From positions 62,001 through 126,000 of the forward strand of contig NZ_FRCC01000001.1 of NCBI RefSeq assembly GCF_900142775.1: a stretch of DNA of 64,000 nucleotides. The letters are read 5' to 3'. Every line of letters starts with the position of its first letter. The first letter of the stretch is position 1. Source of the DNA: Flavobacterium flevense. Its GTDB lineage: Bacteria; Bacteroidota; Bacteroidia; Flavobacteriales; Flavobacteriaceae. The notes under the pieces are model-generated. The model was given only the letters and a program-made list of their open reading frames with translations. It did not search any database and was not told where the DNA came from. Shown piece by piece: positions 25,978-35,966 of this stretch. The translations under genes and the position numbers were made by a program.

Positions 25978-27486
25978 TCTTTTTAATGAAAAATGAGATT
26001 TGAATTCTTTATCAATATTGTTTTCTTTATAATGTATAACAAACCAGTAATCATCAGCGGGCAGTAAATAGCCATTATAACTACCATTCCAGCCGTTAGC
26101 ATTAGGACTTATTTGTTTTAAAAATTTCCCATAACGATCAAATATATGAATATAAGCTTGTGGCTGCGAACTTAATTCACTTACATTCCAGGTATCATTA
26201 AAACCATCATTATTGGGTGTAAAATATTTAGGGAAATTTACAACTAATATACCATCCTTAGTTATTGGAGCACTACAGCCTGCTTCATCTGTAACAGTTA
26301 TCGAATGAGAACCTGATGCAACTTGTTCAAAAACAGGATTAGACTGAAATGGACCATCATCTAACTGATACAAATAATTGCCTCCTGCAGCCGTTGCCGA
26401 AACAGTGATTTTTTGATTCTCAGCAAAAGCTTCTGTAACAGTCCAGGTGAAATCGGTCAAGGTATTCGATGGAATTACAGTAACATTTATAGTTTGAGGT
26501 GAAGCACATTGTCCAGAATCGGGAGTAAATGTATAATCAGCTGAGTTTAAATTATCAACTACATCTTCATCCCAACTTCCTGTAACTCCATTAGGTGATG
26601 TTGAATCTAAATTTGGCACTGAACTACCTGAACATATTGTAAAATCACTAAAGCCGGGACTGTCAGGATTAACAACGACTATCAAAGAGCCCTTACTGCA
26701 ATTAGATCCAAAAGGTGTAAAAACATAATTTTTTGTTATTGTATTATCTACGGTTGGTGGATTCCAAGTTCCACTAACGCCTTCTTTAGAATATTTGGGC
26801 AAAACAGGAGCTGGTTCACCTTCACATATCGGATTAACAGGATCAAAAGTAGGAGTAAAAGAATTTGGACAAGGCACCCAACAAGTTTGCACTGAAAGAT
26901 CACAAGGATAATCAGTATGCCATAATGTTAATGTAATCTCATTTCCAGGTTGTAATTGTGGTTGAGGTATGTATAAATGACTTTGTACCCTACTTCCATC
27001 AATTGGAGTTCCTTCATTAATTGTATAAAAATAAGAATATTGATTACTAACACTAGGTGTATTATTCCAAGAAAATCCACTTTCAGAACCTATTTCTGGT
27101 GATCCTGTTCGAGGAGTTCCACTTAATTTAAAACACTTAAGATCTAAAATACTTGAACCATTATCAGCTAGGACTCTTACTTCAATTCTAGTACGAGGAG
27201 TACTTTCTAATCCACCTATGGTTTGTGTAACATAATAAGATGTATTCGCAACACTAGTTGTTGATGGAATTGGGGCGGATGAAAATTCGGTACCTCCAGT
27301 TAGAGCACTATACCATCTTAAAGTAGCTGATGGATCTGTAGGAGTTGCAGTCAAAGCAATTGCTGTACTGCCCTGACAATAATAAATTGGAGTAGAAACG
27401 GATGGCGCAGGGGTTTGGGCATAAATACCTGAAACAAACAACAAGTTAATACAAACAAAGACAAATAAAAGGTAATTCTTTTTCAT
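25975..27486 (-). CDS. secreted protein with type B T9SS C-terminal sorting domain
   Basis: A 503-residue protein. Signal peptide about 1-23 (cut after YAQ). Then come several Ig-like/PKD-type repeats with the pattern YCQGSTAIALTATP..LRWY, ICEGEPAPVLP and ICSGSSVPNLD. The C-terminal about 85 residues (FPKYFTPNNDGFNDTWNV ... IFDRYGKFLKQISP ... GWNGSYNGYLLPADDYWFVI) are the gliding-motility/type B sorting domain. It is predicted to be exported by Sec and then the type IX system to the cell surface. Cargo role unknown; adhesion is plausible. Confidence 0.93.
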   Translation of the reverse strand: MKKNYLLFVFVCINLLFVSGIYAQTPAPSVSTPIYYCQGSTAIALTATPTDPSATLRWYSALTGGTEFSSAPIPSTTSVANTSYYVTQTIGGLESTPRTRIEVRVLADNGSSILDLKCFKLSGTPRTGSPEIGSESGFSWNNTPSVSNQYSYFYTINEGTPIDGSRVQSHLYIPQPQLQPGNEITLTLWHTDYPCDLSVQTCWVPCPNSFTPTFDPVNPICEGEPAPVLPKYSKEGVSGTWNPPTVDNTITKNYVFTPFGSNCSKGSLIVVVNPDSPGFSDFTICSGSSVPNLDSTSPNGVTGSWDEDVVDNLNSADYTFTPDSGQCASPQTINVTVIPSNTLTDFTWTVTEAFAENQKITVSATAAGGNYLYQLDDGPFQSNPVFEQVASGSHSITVTDEAGCSAPITKDGILVVNFPKYFTPNNDGFNDTWNVSELSSQPQAYIHIFDRYGKFLKQISPNANGWNGSYNGYLLPADDYWFVIHYKENNIDKEFKSHFSLKR

Positions 27487-27615
27487 TGTACAAATTTTAA
27501 AAGGATTGAAATTTTGGGGGTAAAATCAATTATGGAGTAAATATATAAAAAACAAGGTTTTAATAAAAAATTAAATGTTGTTATAATGAGATTGAATAAT
27601 CTTTGAATTATTTTC

Positions 27616-27651
27616 AAAAAAAAAGACCCAACATAAGTTGAGTCTTTTTTA
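27616..27651 (-). terminator. secDF terminator
   Basis: AAAAAAGACTCAACT pairs with AGTTGGGTCTTTTTT on the minus strand (one G/T mismatch), 17 bases past the stop of the gene ending at 27668. Confidence 0.8.
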
Positions 27652-27667
27652 CATTAACATTTATATT

Positions 27668-30640
27668 TTATTTTTCGGTATGATGTTCTTCAATTTCTTT
27701 TTTATCATCAACTGAAATACAATCTACTAGTACCGGAGTTGCAATAAATAAAGAAGAATAAGTTCCTACCACAATACCCACTAACATTGCAAAGATAAAC
27801 CCTCTGATAGATTCTCCGCCAAAAAGGAACATAATCAATAATACTGCAATCATAGTCAATGAAGTATTAATTGTTCTTGACATCGTTGAATTAATAGATT
27901 TGTTTACAATTTCAGCAAAATTTCCTTTTGTTTTACCATCTAAGAATTCACGAACCCTGTCAAATACAATTACAGTATCATTCATAGAGTAACCAATAAC
28001 CGTAAGAATCGCAGCAATAAAGTGCTGATCAATCTCCATACCAAAAGGCATGAATTTATAACATAATGAATAAATACCTAATACAAAGATAACGTCATGC
28101 GCCACCGCTGCAATAGCACCTAATCCATACTGCCATTTTCTAAAACTAATCACTAAGTATAAGAAAACAATTAGCAAGGCTCCTAAAACAGCCCAGTAGG
28201 CATTTGTTTTAATATCCTCAGCAACTGTTGGTCCTACTTTAGATGCCTGAAGGATACCTAATTTCTTTCCGTCGTAAGCATTTACAAATTTATCATACGT
28301 AATACCTGAAGCATAATGATGTTTTAAAGTTTCAAATAAAACTTTATTTACTTCCTCATCAGCTTTAGTACCGTGCTCTTCTACTTTATATTTAGTAGTA
28401 ATTTTTAACTGATTGTCATTACCAAAGATTTTCACCTCGGCACTACCATCAAAAACCTGAGCTAATTCTTCTTTTACAACTTCACTTTCTACAGGTTTTT
28501 CAAAACGAACCTGGAATGTTCTTCCTCCAACAAAATCTACTCCCTGATCTAAACCATTTGTTGCAAGAGAAAATACACTAACTACAATTACAACTGCAGA
28601 GAAGATATAAGTGATTTTCTTAACTTTTAAGAAATCAAAATTGAAATTAGTAAAGAAATTTTTAGAAAAATTAGTTACAAAAGATAAATCTGCTTTTTTA
28701 GCAATGTTTTTGTCGATAAAAATTCTTGCAATAAAAATAGATGTAAACAAAGATGTTATGATACCAATTAATAATGTTGTAGCAAATCCTTTAATTGGTC
28801 CTGAACCAAAAATGAATAACACAGCACCAATTAAAATGTGCGTTACGTTAGCATCTACAATAGAACGCATGGCTCCAGTCCAGCTATAAGAAATTTTTAC
28901 TGCTTCATCCAGCGATTTACCATCGCGTAGTTCTTCTTTTGCTCTTTCGTATATAATAATGTTAGCATCTACCGCAGTACCCATTGTTAAAACGATACCG
29001 GCAATACCAGGCAAAGTAAGTACAGCACCTAAACTTGCAAGAATTCCGAATAAGAATAATAAGTTAACTGCCAAAGCAATATTAGCATACCAACCTGCTT
29101 TTCCATAATAAACCAGCATCCATAACGATACTAATAACAATCCTACAATAGCGGATGTGGTACCATTATCAATAGCTTCCTGTCCTAATGATGGACCTAC
29201 TACTTCTGACTGAACAATATCTGCAGCAGCAGGTAATTTACCGGCTCTTAAAACATTTGCTAAATCGGTTGATTCGTCAATAGTAAAAGATCCTGAAATT
29301 TCAGATCTTCCTCCTGCAATTGGTCCGCTGGAAACACCCGGAGCTGAATAAACAATATTATCTAAAACAATAGCAATATTTGTTTTTTGAGTATACGCTC
29401 TTCCTGTTAATTCTTCCCATGTTTTAGCTCCCTGACCACTCATTTCAATAGAAACAGATGGTTTTCCTAATTGGTCAAAAGTAGCATTAGCACCAGTTAC
29501 AACACTTCCGCTCATTGAAGCAGCATTATCTCTGTTTCCTCTTAGAGCATACAAAGCAACTGTTTCAATTTCTTTATCTTTAGCATCCTTAGATTTTTCA
29601 ATTATACCCCAAACAAACTTAACATAACGTAATTCTGCCGGTAATAAGTTTTTGATCTCAGGTCTTTTAAAATAACCGTTGATAACAGCTGTATCTTTTG
29701 GAGAGAAAAGACCTAAAACTGGTCCTCCGCCCTGACCTACCATTTTGTCTAATAAAGGATTATTTCCTTTTTTAGTTGCAGCAGAATCTTTAACATCTGT
29801 TAATAAAGCACTCAATGAATCCTTAACAACAGGTTTTGCTTCAGTAGCACTTACTTCTGTTTTCTTCAAAGCTTCATTAGCAGCCATTAAAAAGTTACCA
29901 ACTTCTTCAATTTTATACGTTTCCCAAAACTCTAACTGAGCCGTACTTTGTAATAATTTTTTAATTCTGTCCACATCTTTAGCACCCGGAAGTTCCACAA
30001 GGATTCTTCCTGATTCTCCTAATTTCTGGATATTAGGTTGTGTTACACCAAATTTATCGATACGTTTTCTTAGTACTCCAAAAGCACTTTCAACGGATTC
30101 ATCAACTTTTCTTTTGATAACTTTCTTAACTTCGGCATCAGACATTTGAAAATCAACACCACCTTCACCCTGCAAACTTCTGTTAGCAAAAATATCAGGA
30201 GAAGCTAATTTTACAGTTCCTTTCGAATTGGCTTCAAAAGCATCAAAGAACTTATCTAAATAAGGCTTGTTTCCTTCTAAATCAGCCGTAGCATCAGCTA
30301 ATGATTTATTAAAAACCGGATTTTTTGAGTTATTAGATAAACCTTTCAGGATATCTTTAACTGAAATTTGAAGAATCACATTGATTCCTCCTTCTAAGTC
30401 AAGTCCTTTATTAATTTGCTTGTCACTTACTTCGTTATAAGTAAAGTCAGTAAACCCAAGGTTAAATACTTTTTCTTTACCAATAGAGTCCAGGTATCTA
30501 AGTTCTTTCTCAGAGTTACCATTAGCAAAAGTTTTCGCATCATTTTTTATATTATTTGCGACAAAAGTGAATGAAAGTTGGTAAATACTTACCAATGCAA
30601 ATAGAATTGCGAAAAATTTAATAAGTCCTTTATTCTGCAT
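27668..30640 (-). CDS. secDF: protein translocase subunit SecDF (fused)
   Basis: A 990-residue fusion of SecD and SecF, the usual arrangement in Bacteroidota. The SecD half has an N-terminal helix, the large periplasmic domain (DLEGGINVILQIS, GRILVELPGAKD), and the membrane block with GTAVDANIIIYERAKEELRDG. The SecF half (after about 660) has DFVGGRTFQVRF and the block with GYSMNDTVIVFDRVRE and NTSLTM. About 12 membrane helices. It uses the proton gradient to pull secreted proteins through SecYEG. A TATATTTG promoter lies about 115 bases upstream. Confidence 0.96.
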   Translation of the reverse strand: MQNKGLIKFFAILFALVSIYQLSFTFVANNIKNDAKTFANGNSEKELRYLDSIGKEKVFNLGFTDFTYNEVSDKQINKGLDLEGGINVILQISVKDILKGLSNNSKNPVFNKSLADATADLEGNKPYLDKFFDAFEANSKGTVKLASPDIFANRSLQGEGGVDFQMSDAEVKKVIKRKVDESVESAFGVLRKRIDKFGVTQPNIQKLGESGRILVELPGAKDVDRIKKLLQSTAQLEFWETYKIEEVGNFLMAANEALKKTEVSATEAKPVVKDSLSALLTDVKDSAATKKGNNPLLDKMVGQGGGPVLGLFSPKDTAVINGYFKRPEIKNLLPAELRYVKFVWGIIEKSKDAKDKEIETVALYALRGNRDNAASMSGSVVTGANATFDQLGKPSVSIEMSGQGAKTWEELTGRAYTQKTNIAIVLDNIVYSAPGVSSGPIAGGRSEISGSFTIDESTDLANVLRAGKLPAAADIVQSEVVGPSLGQEAIDNGTTSAIVGLLLVSLWMLVYYGKAGWYANIALAVNLLFLFGILASLGAVLTLPGIAGIVLTMGTAVDANIIIYERAKEELRDGKSLDEAVKISYSWTGAMRSIVDANVTHILIGAVLFIFGSGPIKGFATTLLIGIITSLFTSIFIARIFIDKNIAKKADLSFVTNFSKNFFTNFNFDFLKVKKITYIFSAVVIVVSVFSLATNGLDQGVDFVGGRTFQVRFEKPVESEVVKEELAQVFDGSAEVKIFGNDNQLKITTKYKVEEHGTKADEEVNKVLFETLKHHYASGITYDKFVNAYDGKKLGILQASKVGPTVAEDIKTNAYWAVLGALLIVFLYLVISFRKWQYGLGAIAAVAHDVIFVLGIYSLCYKFMPFGMEIDQHFIAAILTVIGYSMNDTVIVFDRVREFLDGKTKGNFAEIVNKSINSTMSRTINTSLTMIAVLLIMFLFGGESIRGFIFAMLVGIVVGTYSSLFIATPVLVDCISVDDKKEIEEHHTEK

Positions 30641-30753
30641 TATTACTAAAAATTAATTATTTTAAATTTATTATTCCTTGTTAAACCTTTATAAACAGAT
30701 AATTAGCTCCTATTTATTAAAACAGAGCTAACTCAATCTTTTTTTAAACCGAG

Positions 30754-30784
30754 CAAATATATAATTCTGGTTAAGATTAACCAA
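30754..30784 (-). promoter_or_regulatory. promoter for secDF
   Basis: On the minus strand TTG (30782-30784), a 20-base spacer and TATATTTG (30754-30761) match the Bacteroidota -33/-7 pattern. The predicted leader is about 108 bases. Confidence 0.65.
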
Positions 30785-30805
30785 TTTATTTATGAAATTA
30801 ATCTC

Positions 30806-30836
30806 AAAAAAAAGACTGCAAAATTGCAGCCTTTAC
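30806..30836 (-). terminator. mdh terminator
   Basis: On the minus strand AGGCTGCAA pairs with TTGCAGTCT around a short loop, followed by TTTTTT, 18 bases after the stop of mdh. Confidence 0.75.
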
Positions 30837-30853
30837 TTTAAACATCAAAAAAG

Positions 30854-31789
30854 CTAAGCTAAAATAGTCTTTAGAGCCTCATTCATGACTCTGACAGCAT
30901 CAGCACTTTTGGCAAATAATGCTTTTTCTTTTTCATTTAAATCTATTTCCAGAATTTCTTCAACTCCGTTTTTACCAATAATGCAGGGTACTCCCACACA
31001 TATATCATTCTGACCGTATTCTCCTTCTAAGTAAACAGAACAGGCAATCATTTTTTTCTGATCGTTTAAAATACTGTCCACAATATAAGCTACGGAAGCT
31101 CCCGGAGCATACCATGCTGATGTACCTAAAAGTCCGGTAAGGGTAGCACCTCCTACCATGGTATCGGCAGCTACTTTTTCTAAAACTTCCTCAGACAAAA
31201 ATTGTGTAACAGGAATTCCATTGTATGATGCCAAACGTGTTAACGGAATCATAGTGGTATCACCATGTCCACCGATAACCATTGCCGAAATATCATTTAC
31301 CGGTCTGTCTAATGCCAAAGACAAATAAGTTCTAAAACGGGAACTATCTAAGGCTCCTCCCATCCCTATTAATCTGTTTTTAGGAATCCCTAAGGATTTT
31401 AAAGCTAAATAAGACATGGTATCCATCGGGTTTGAAACCATCAAAATAATTGCCTCCGGAGAATATTTCAAAACATTTTCAACAACCGATTTTACTATCC
31501 CGGCATTAATACCTATGAGTTCCTCGCGAGTCATTCCCGGTTTTCTGGGAATTCCTGAGGTTACCACCACCACATGACTGTTGGCTGTTTTTGAATAATC
31601 ATTAGTAACTCCAGACACCTTAGTATTAAAACCGGTATTAGTGGCACATTGCATAATATCCAAAGCTTTACCTTCGGCAAAACCTTCTTTAATATCTAAC
31701 AAAACTACTTCACTGGCTATTCCTCGATAAGAAATAACGTCTGCACAGGTTGCTCCTACATTTCCTGCTCCTACAATAGTAACTTTCAT
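30854..31789 (-). CDS. mdh: malate dehydrogenase
   Basis: A 311-residue NAD-dependent dehydrogenase of the LDH-like MDH group. NAD site GAGNVGAT at the N-terminus and LLDIKEG with the Asp that selects NAD. Substrate residues: RKPGMTREEL (Arg), VSNPMDTM, SSRFR and the catalytic His in IGGHGDTTM. Interconverts malate and oxaloacetate in the TCA cycle. It lies 89 bases after gyrB on the same strand with its own terminator. Confidence 0.96.
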   Translation of the reverse strand: MKVTIVGAGNVGATCADVISYRGIASEVVLLDIKEGFAEGKALDIMQCATNTGFNTKVSGVTNDYSKTANSHVVVVTSGIPRKPGMTREELIGINAGIVKSVVENVLKYSPEAIILMVSNPMDTMSYLALKSLGIPKNRLIGMGGALDSSRFRTYLSLALDRPVNDISAMVIGGHGDTTMIPLTRLASYNGIPVTQFLSEEVLEKVAADTMVGGATLTGLLGTSAWYAPGASVAYIVDSILNDQKKMIACSVYLEGEYGQNDICVGVPCIIGKNGVEEILEIDLNEKEKALFAKSADAVRVMNEALKTILA

Positions 31790-31878
31790 ATTTTAATGTT
31801 TATTCGGGTTATATAAATTGGTTAACTCCTGCTAATCTACAATTTTATTGCTAAAAATAAACCCCAATAAACTATTTT

Positions 31879-33852
<1,974 letters not shown>

Positions 33853-33860
33853 CTAACGAA

Positions 33861-33868
33861 CAAATATA
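33861..33868 (-). promoter_or_regulatory. promoter -7 word TATATTTG for gyrB
   Basis: Exact TAnnTTTG match on the minus strand, 38 bases before the gyrB ATG. Confidence 0.65.
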
Positions 33869-34080
33869 TAAAAACCGAAACTATATACCGTTAAAAATAA
33901 CCTTATAAGTGCTTAAGTTATCAACAAAAAATGTGAATTTCTACAGCGAAAAAGCAATATCAATTTCAATGGCAATAAAAAAATAGGAATCCAAAAATAA
34001 CAATGCTAAACCTTGAAAACCCGAAATCCAAGTACTTTAATTATTGTTATTTCTATTATCATTGAAATTGAGATTAATCA

Positions 34081-34210
34081 GCTATTCGGGCGTGCCACCA
34101 CTAAGCAAAGGAGCTTACTATTCTTTACGTCGATAAAGCTCCTTTGCTCAGTGGTGGCAGGCTATCCGCGCTACTTCGGTAGCCAGCTCCTATCCTTCAC
34201 GCAAAACAGT
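34081..34210 (-). repeat. structured flavobacterial intergenic element, copy B
   Basis: A 23-bp stem pairs 34094-34116 with 34136-34158 with one mismatch (GCCACCACTAAGCAAAGGAG...). It is followed by GGCTA...TAGCC around CCGCGCTACTTCGG and then TCCTATCCTTCACGC. On the minus strand the order GCGTGAAGGATAGGAGC, hairpin, CGGATAGCC, long hairpin, GGCACGCCC matches copies A and C. The rest of the 33869-34427 gap holds low-complexity ATTGAAATTG words and GCAGATT words; no gene. Confidence 0.75.
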
Positions 34211-34427
34211 GCGAACAACATCACAACTAACAATCATTTTCAACCTATCATCTGCGTAAATCTGCTAAATTTGCATGCTCATTTTCCACGCTGTTTTTTT
34301 TGCAGATTAGGCAGATTTAAAAAAATATAAAAACTTAACATAGAGCTAGATTAACATTCAACAGATAATTAAATCCGAGTAAAATCCGTTTGATCCGCTA
34401 AACCTGTGAGCCAATTCAAATCTAAAA

Positions 34428-34458
34428 TTTGAAAATACTAACAACAGTTGTACTTTTG
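34428..34458 (+). promoter_or_regulatory. promoter for the trmH-like gene, predicted leaderless
   Basis: TTTG (34428-34431), a 19-base spacer and TACTTTTG (34451-34458). The ATG at 34463 is only four bases after the -7 word, so transcription should begin at or next to the start codon. Confidence 0.75.
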
Positions 34459-34462
34459 CCTC

Positions 34463-34921
34463 ATGAATGATAATTTTATAAACGAATTTTTCGGTATCGG
34501 AATTCAAAACGGAAAAACACCGGAAAATCTGGGCGTTTTATGGCGCTCTGCCCAAAATCTGGGTGCCAGCTTTATTTTCACCATCGGCAATCGATATGCC
34601 AAACAAGCCTGCGATACACACAATGCTGTAAAATCGATGCCTTATTTCCATTACGAGAATTTTGATGATTTCTTCAAAAACCTGCCTAAAGGTGCCCGTC
34701 TGGTTGGAGTAGAATTAGACGAAAGAGCCGAAGATTTAGAAACATTCGAACACCCAAGACGCTGTGTTTATTTATTAGGAGCCGAAGACAACGGACTTTC
34801 TAAACAAGCCATTGAAAAATGCCATTCTTTAGTGAAATTCAAATCCGAAAAAAGTTTGAATGTCTCTGTGGCAGGCACTATCGTGCTTTATGACAGAGGA
34901 CTTAACAAGCCGAGGTCATAA
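34463..34921 (+). CDS. TrmH/SpoU-family RNA methyltransferase
   Basis: A 152-residue SPOUT-fold enzyme using SAM to methylate RNA ribose. Motif 1 NGKTPENLGVLWRSAQNLGAS, motif 2 YLLGAEDNGLSKQAI and motif 3 SLNVSVAGTIVLYDR form the knotted SAM site. It lacks an N-terminal RNA-binding domain, like the TrmL-type short forms. An in-frame TTG at 34448 overlaps the promoter and is rejected; the ATG at 34463 is used. Target RNA not deducible. Confidence 0.92.
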   Translation: MNDNFINEFFGIGIQNGKTPENLGVLWRSAQNLGASFIFTIGNRYAKQACDTHNAVKSMPYFHYENFDDFFKNLPKGARLVGVELDERAEDLETFEHPRRCVYLLGAEDNGLSKQAIEKCHSLVKFKSEKSLNVSVAGTIVLYDRGLNKPRS

Positions 34922-34970
34922 AATTCAACAACAATGACAATGACAACGACAAAAATCAATTAAAAAAAAT

Positions 34971-35057
34971 AAAAAATCCAAAACAAACATTTAAAATGCT
35001 GCTTTGGATTTTTTATGTTTCAATTTGCAATTGTCATTGAAATTGAATTTTGCCATT
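34971..35057. repeat. direct repeat copy 1 (terminator plus flank) bounding the HigBA module
   Basis: AAAAAATCCAAAACAAACAT...ATGCTGCTTTGGATTTTTT is a terminator-like hairpin. It is followed by CAATTTGCAATTGTCATTGA, continuing to 35057. The same about 87 bases recur at 35871-35960 with few differences. This copy terminates the trmH-like gene. Confidence 0.9.
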
Positions 35058-35098
35058 GCCATTGCCCTTGAATTTTGCAATTGAATTTCAATGCATCA

Positions 35099-35467
35099 CT
35101 ACTCTCTCAACTGATAGTTATTCACAAGAACAGAAGCTGAAATATTCAAAACTCTTTCCAATTCTCTTATCATATCCACCGTTAATCTTTTCTTTTTGTT
35201 TAGAATTTCAGAAACACTACTTTTTCCTCCAATAATTCCAACCAAATCTTTCTGCTTGATATTCATTTCTTCCATTCTAATTTTTATGGCCTCAATTGGA
35301 TCCGGAGCTTCAATAGGAAAATATTGATTTTCATAATTATCAATTAACATGGACAAAATCTCTGCCTCATCACCCTCAATAGTATTAGGAGCGGCATCAA
35401 ATATTACTTCAAGTCGCTCAAGTGCTTTCTCATAATCATTTTCATTTTTAATAGGTGCGATTTTCAT
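35099..35467 (-). CDS. higA: HigA-family antitoxin
   Basis: A 122-residue antitoxin. The N-terminal helical part (KNENDYEKALERLEVIF, GDEAEILSMLIDNYE) is the known HigA pattern that contacts the toxin. The C-terminal HTH_3 domain (about 64-120, MNIKQKDLVGIIGGKSSVSEILNKKKRLT) binds DNA. It neutralises HigB and with it should repress the operon. It lies 11 bases downstream of higB, the usual toxin-first HigBA order. Confidence 0.93.
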   Translation of the reverse strand: MKIAPIKNENDYEKALERLEVIFDAAPNTIEGDEAEILSMLIDNYENQYFPIEAPDPIEAIKIRMEEMNIKQKDLVGIIGGKSSVSEILNKKKRLTVDMIRELERVLNISASVLVNNYQLRE

Positions 35468-35478
35468 ATTTGTAAATT

Positions 35479-35775
35479 TTAAATTGTGTCAGCATTTATT
35501 TTATCATATTCAGCGTGGGTTCCAATAAATCGAATGAATGCCCATTGCCGTTCAAAATTGAATTTCACAATCAATCGATACGAATTCCCTTTGATATTAA
35601 AAACAATCCGACTGTCTTTCAATACACTTGCATTAATAAAAGTTTGTTTAATATCATTTGGAGAACGCCAATTAGAATTCTTTGCCGTTTCATACCATGT
35701 TTTCAAATACTGTTCCGCATCAGCGTGATTTTCCCAAAAATCTTTCAAAGTCTTTTTAGCAATAATTCTTTTCAT
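35479..35775 (-). CDS. higB: HigB-family mRNA interferase toxin
   Basis: A 98-residue toxin from the ATG at 35775 (a TTG three codons upstream is rejected). Pattern RIIAKKTLKDFWENHADAEQYLKTWY, WRSPNDIKQTF..ASVLKDSRIVFNIKGNSYRLIVKFNFE and FIRFIGTHAEYDKI is that of the HigB_toxin family, ribosome-associated RNases of RelE fold. The conserved His/Arg/Tyr set is present, so it should be active. Transcribed with higA from a promoter at 35793. Confidence 0.93.
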   Translation of the reverse strand: MKRIIAKKTLKDFWENHADAEQYLKTWYETAKNSNWRSPNDIKQTFINASVLKDSRIVFNIKGNSYRLIVKFNFERQWAFIRFIGTHAEYDKINADTI

Positions 35776-35792
35776 ATTCTCCAACTATAGTA

Positions 35793-35830
35793 CAAAGATA
35801 AGCAAAAAGTTCTTTTTTTACGAACTTTTT
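35793..35830 (-). promoter_or_regulatory. higBA promoter and probable operator
   Basis: TATCTTTG on the minus strand at 35793-35800 is an exact -7 word. AAAAAGTTC (35804-35812) and GAACTTTTT (35822-35830) are a perfect 9-bp inverted repeat with a 9-base spacer covering the -33 region. This fits autorepression by HigA. Confidence 0.7.
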
Positions 35831-35870
35831 ACTTAAATCCTAAACCTAACAAGAGAAATCAAAACCAAAT

Positions 35871-35960
35871 AAAAAAAATCCAAAACAAACATTCGAAATG
35901 CTGCTTTGGATTTTTTTAATTTTCAATTTGCAATTGTCATTGAAATTGAATTTTGCTATT
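35871..35960. repeat. direct repeat copy 2 bounding the HigBA module
   Basis: Near-identical to 34971-35057, including the AATCCAAAACAAACATT hairpin and the CAATTTGCAATTGTCATTGA flank. On the minus strand this copy acts as terminator of gatB::aspS, which ends at 35967. Confidence 0.9.
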
Positions 35961-35966
35961 AAAATT

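Noticed and set aside
34013..34330. 105-codon open frame on the plus strand
   Set aside because: Covers structured element copy B and low-complexity words; composition is not protein-like.
35486..35790. Two plus-strand open frames across higB
   Set aside because: Opposite to a clear HigB toxin gene with promoter and partner.
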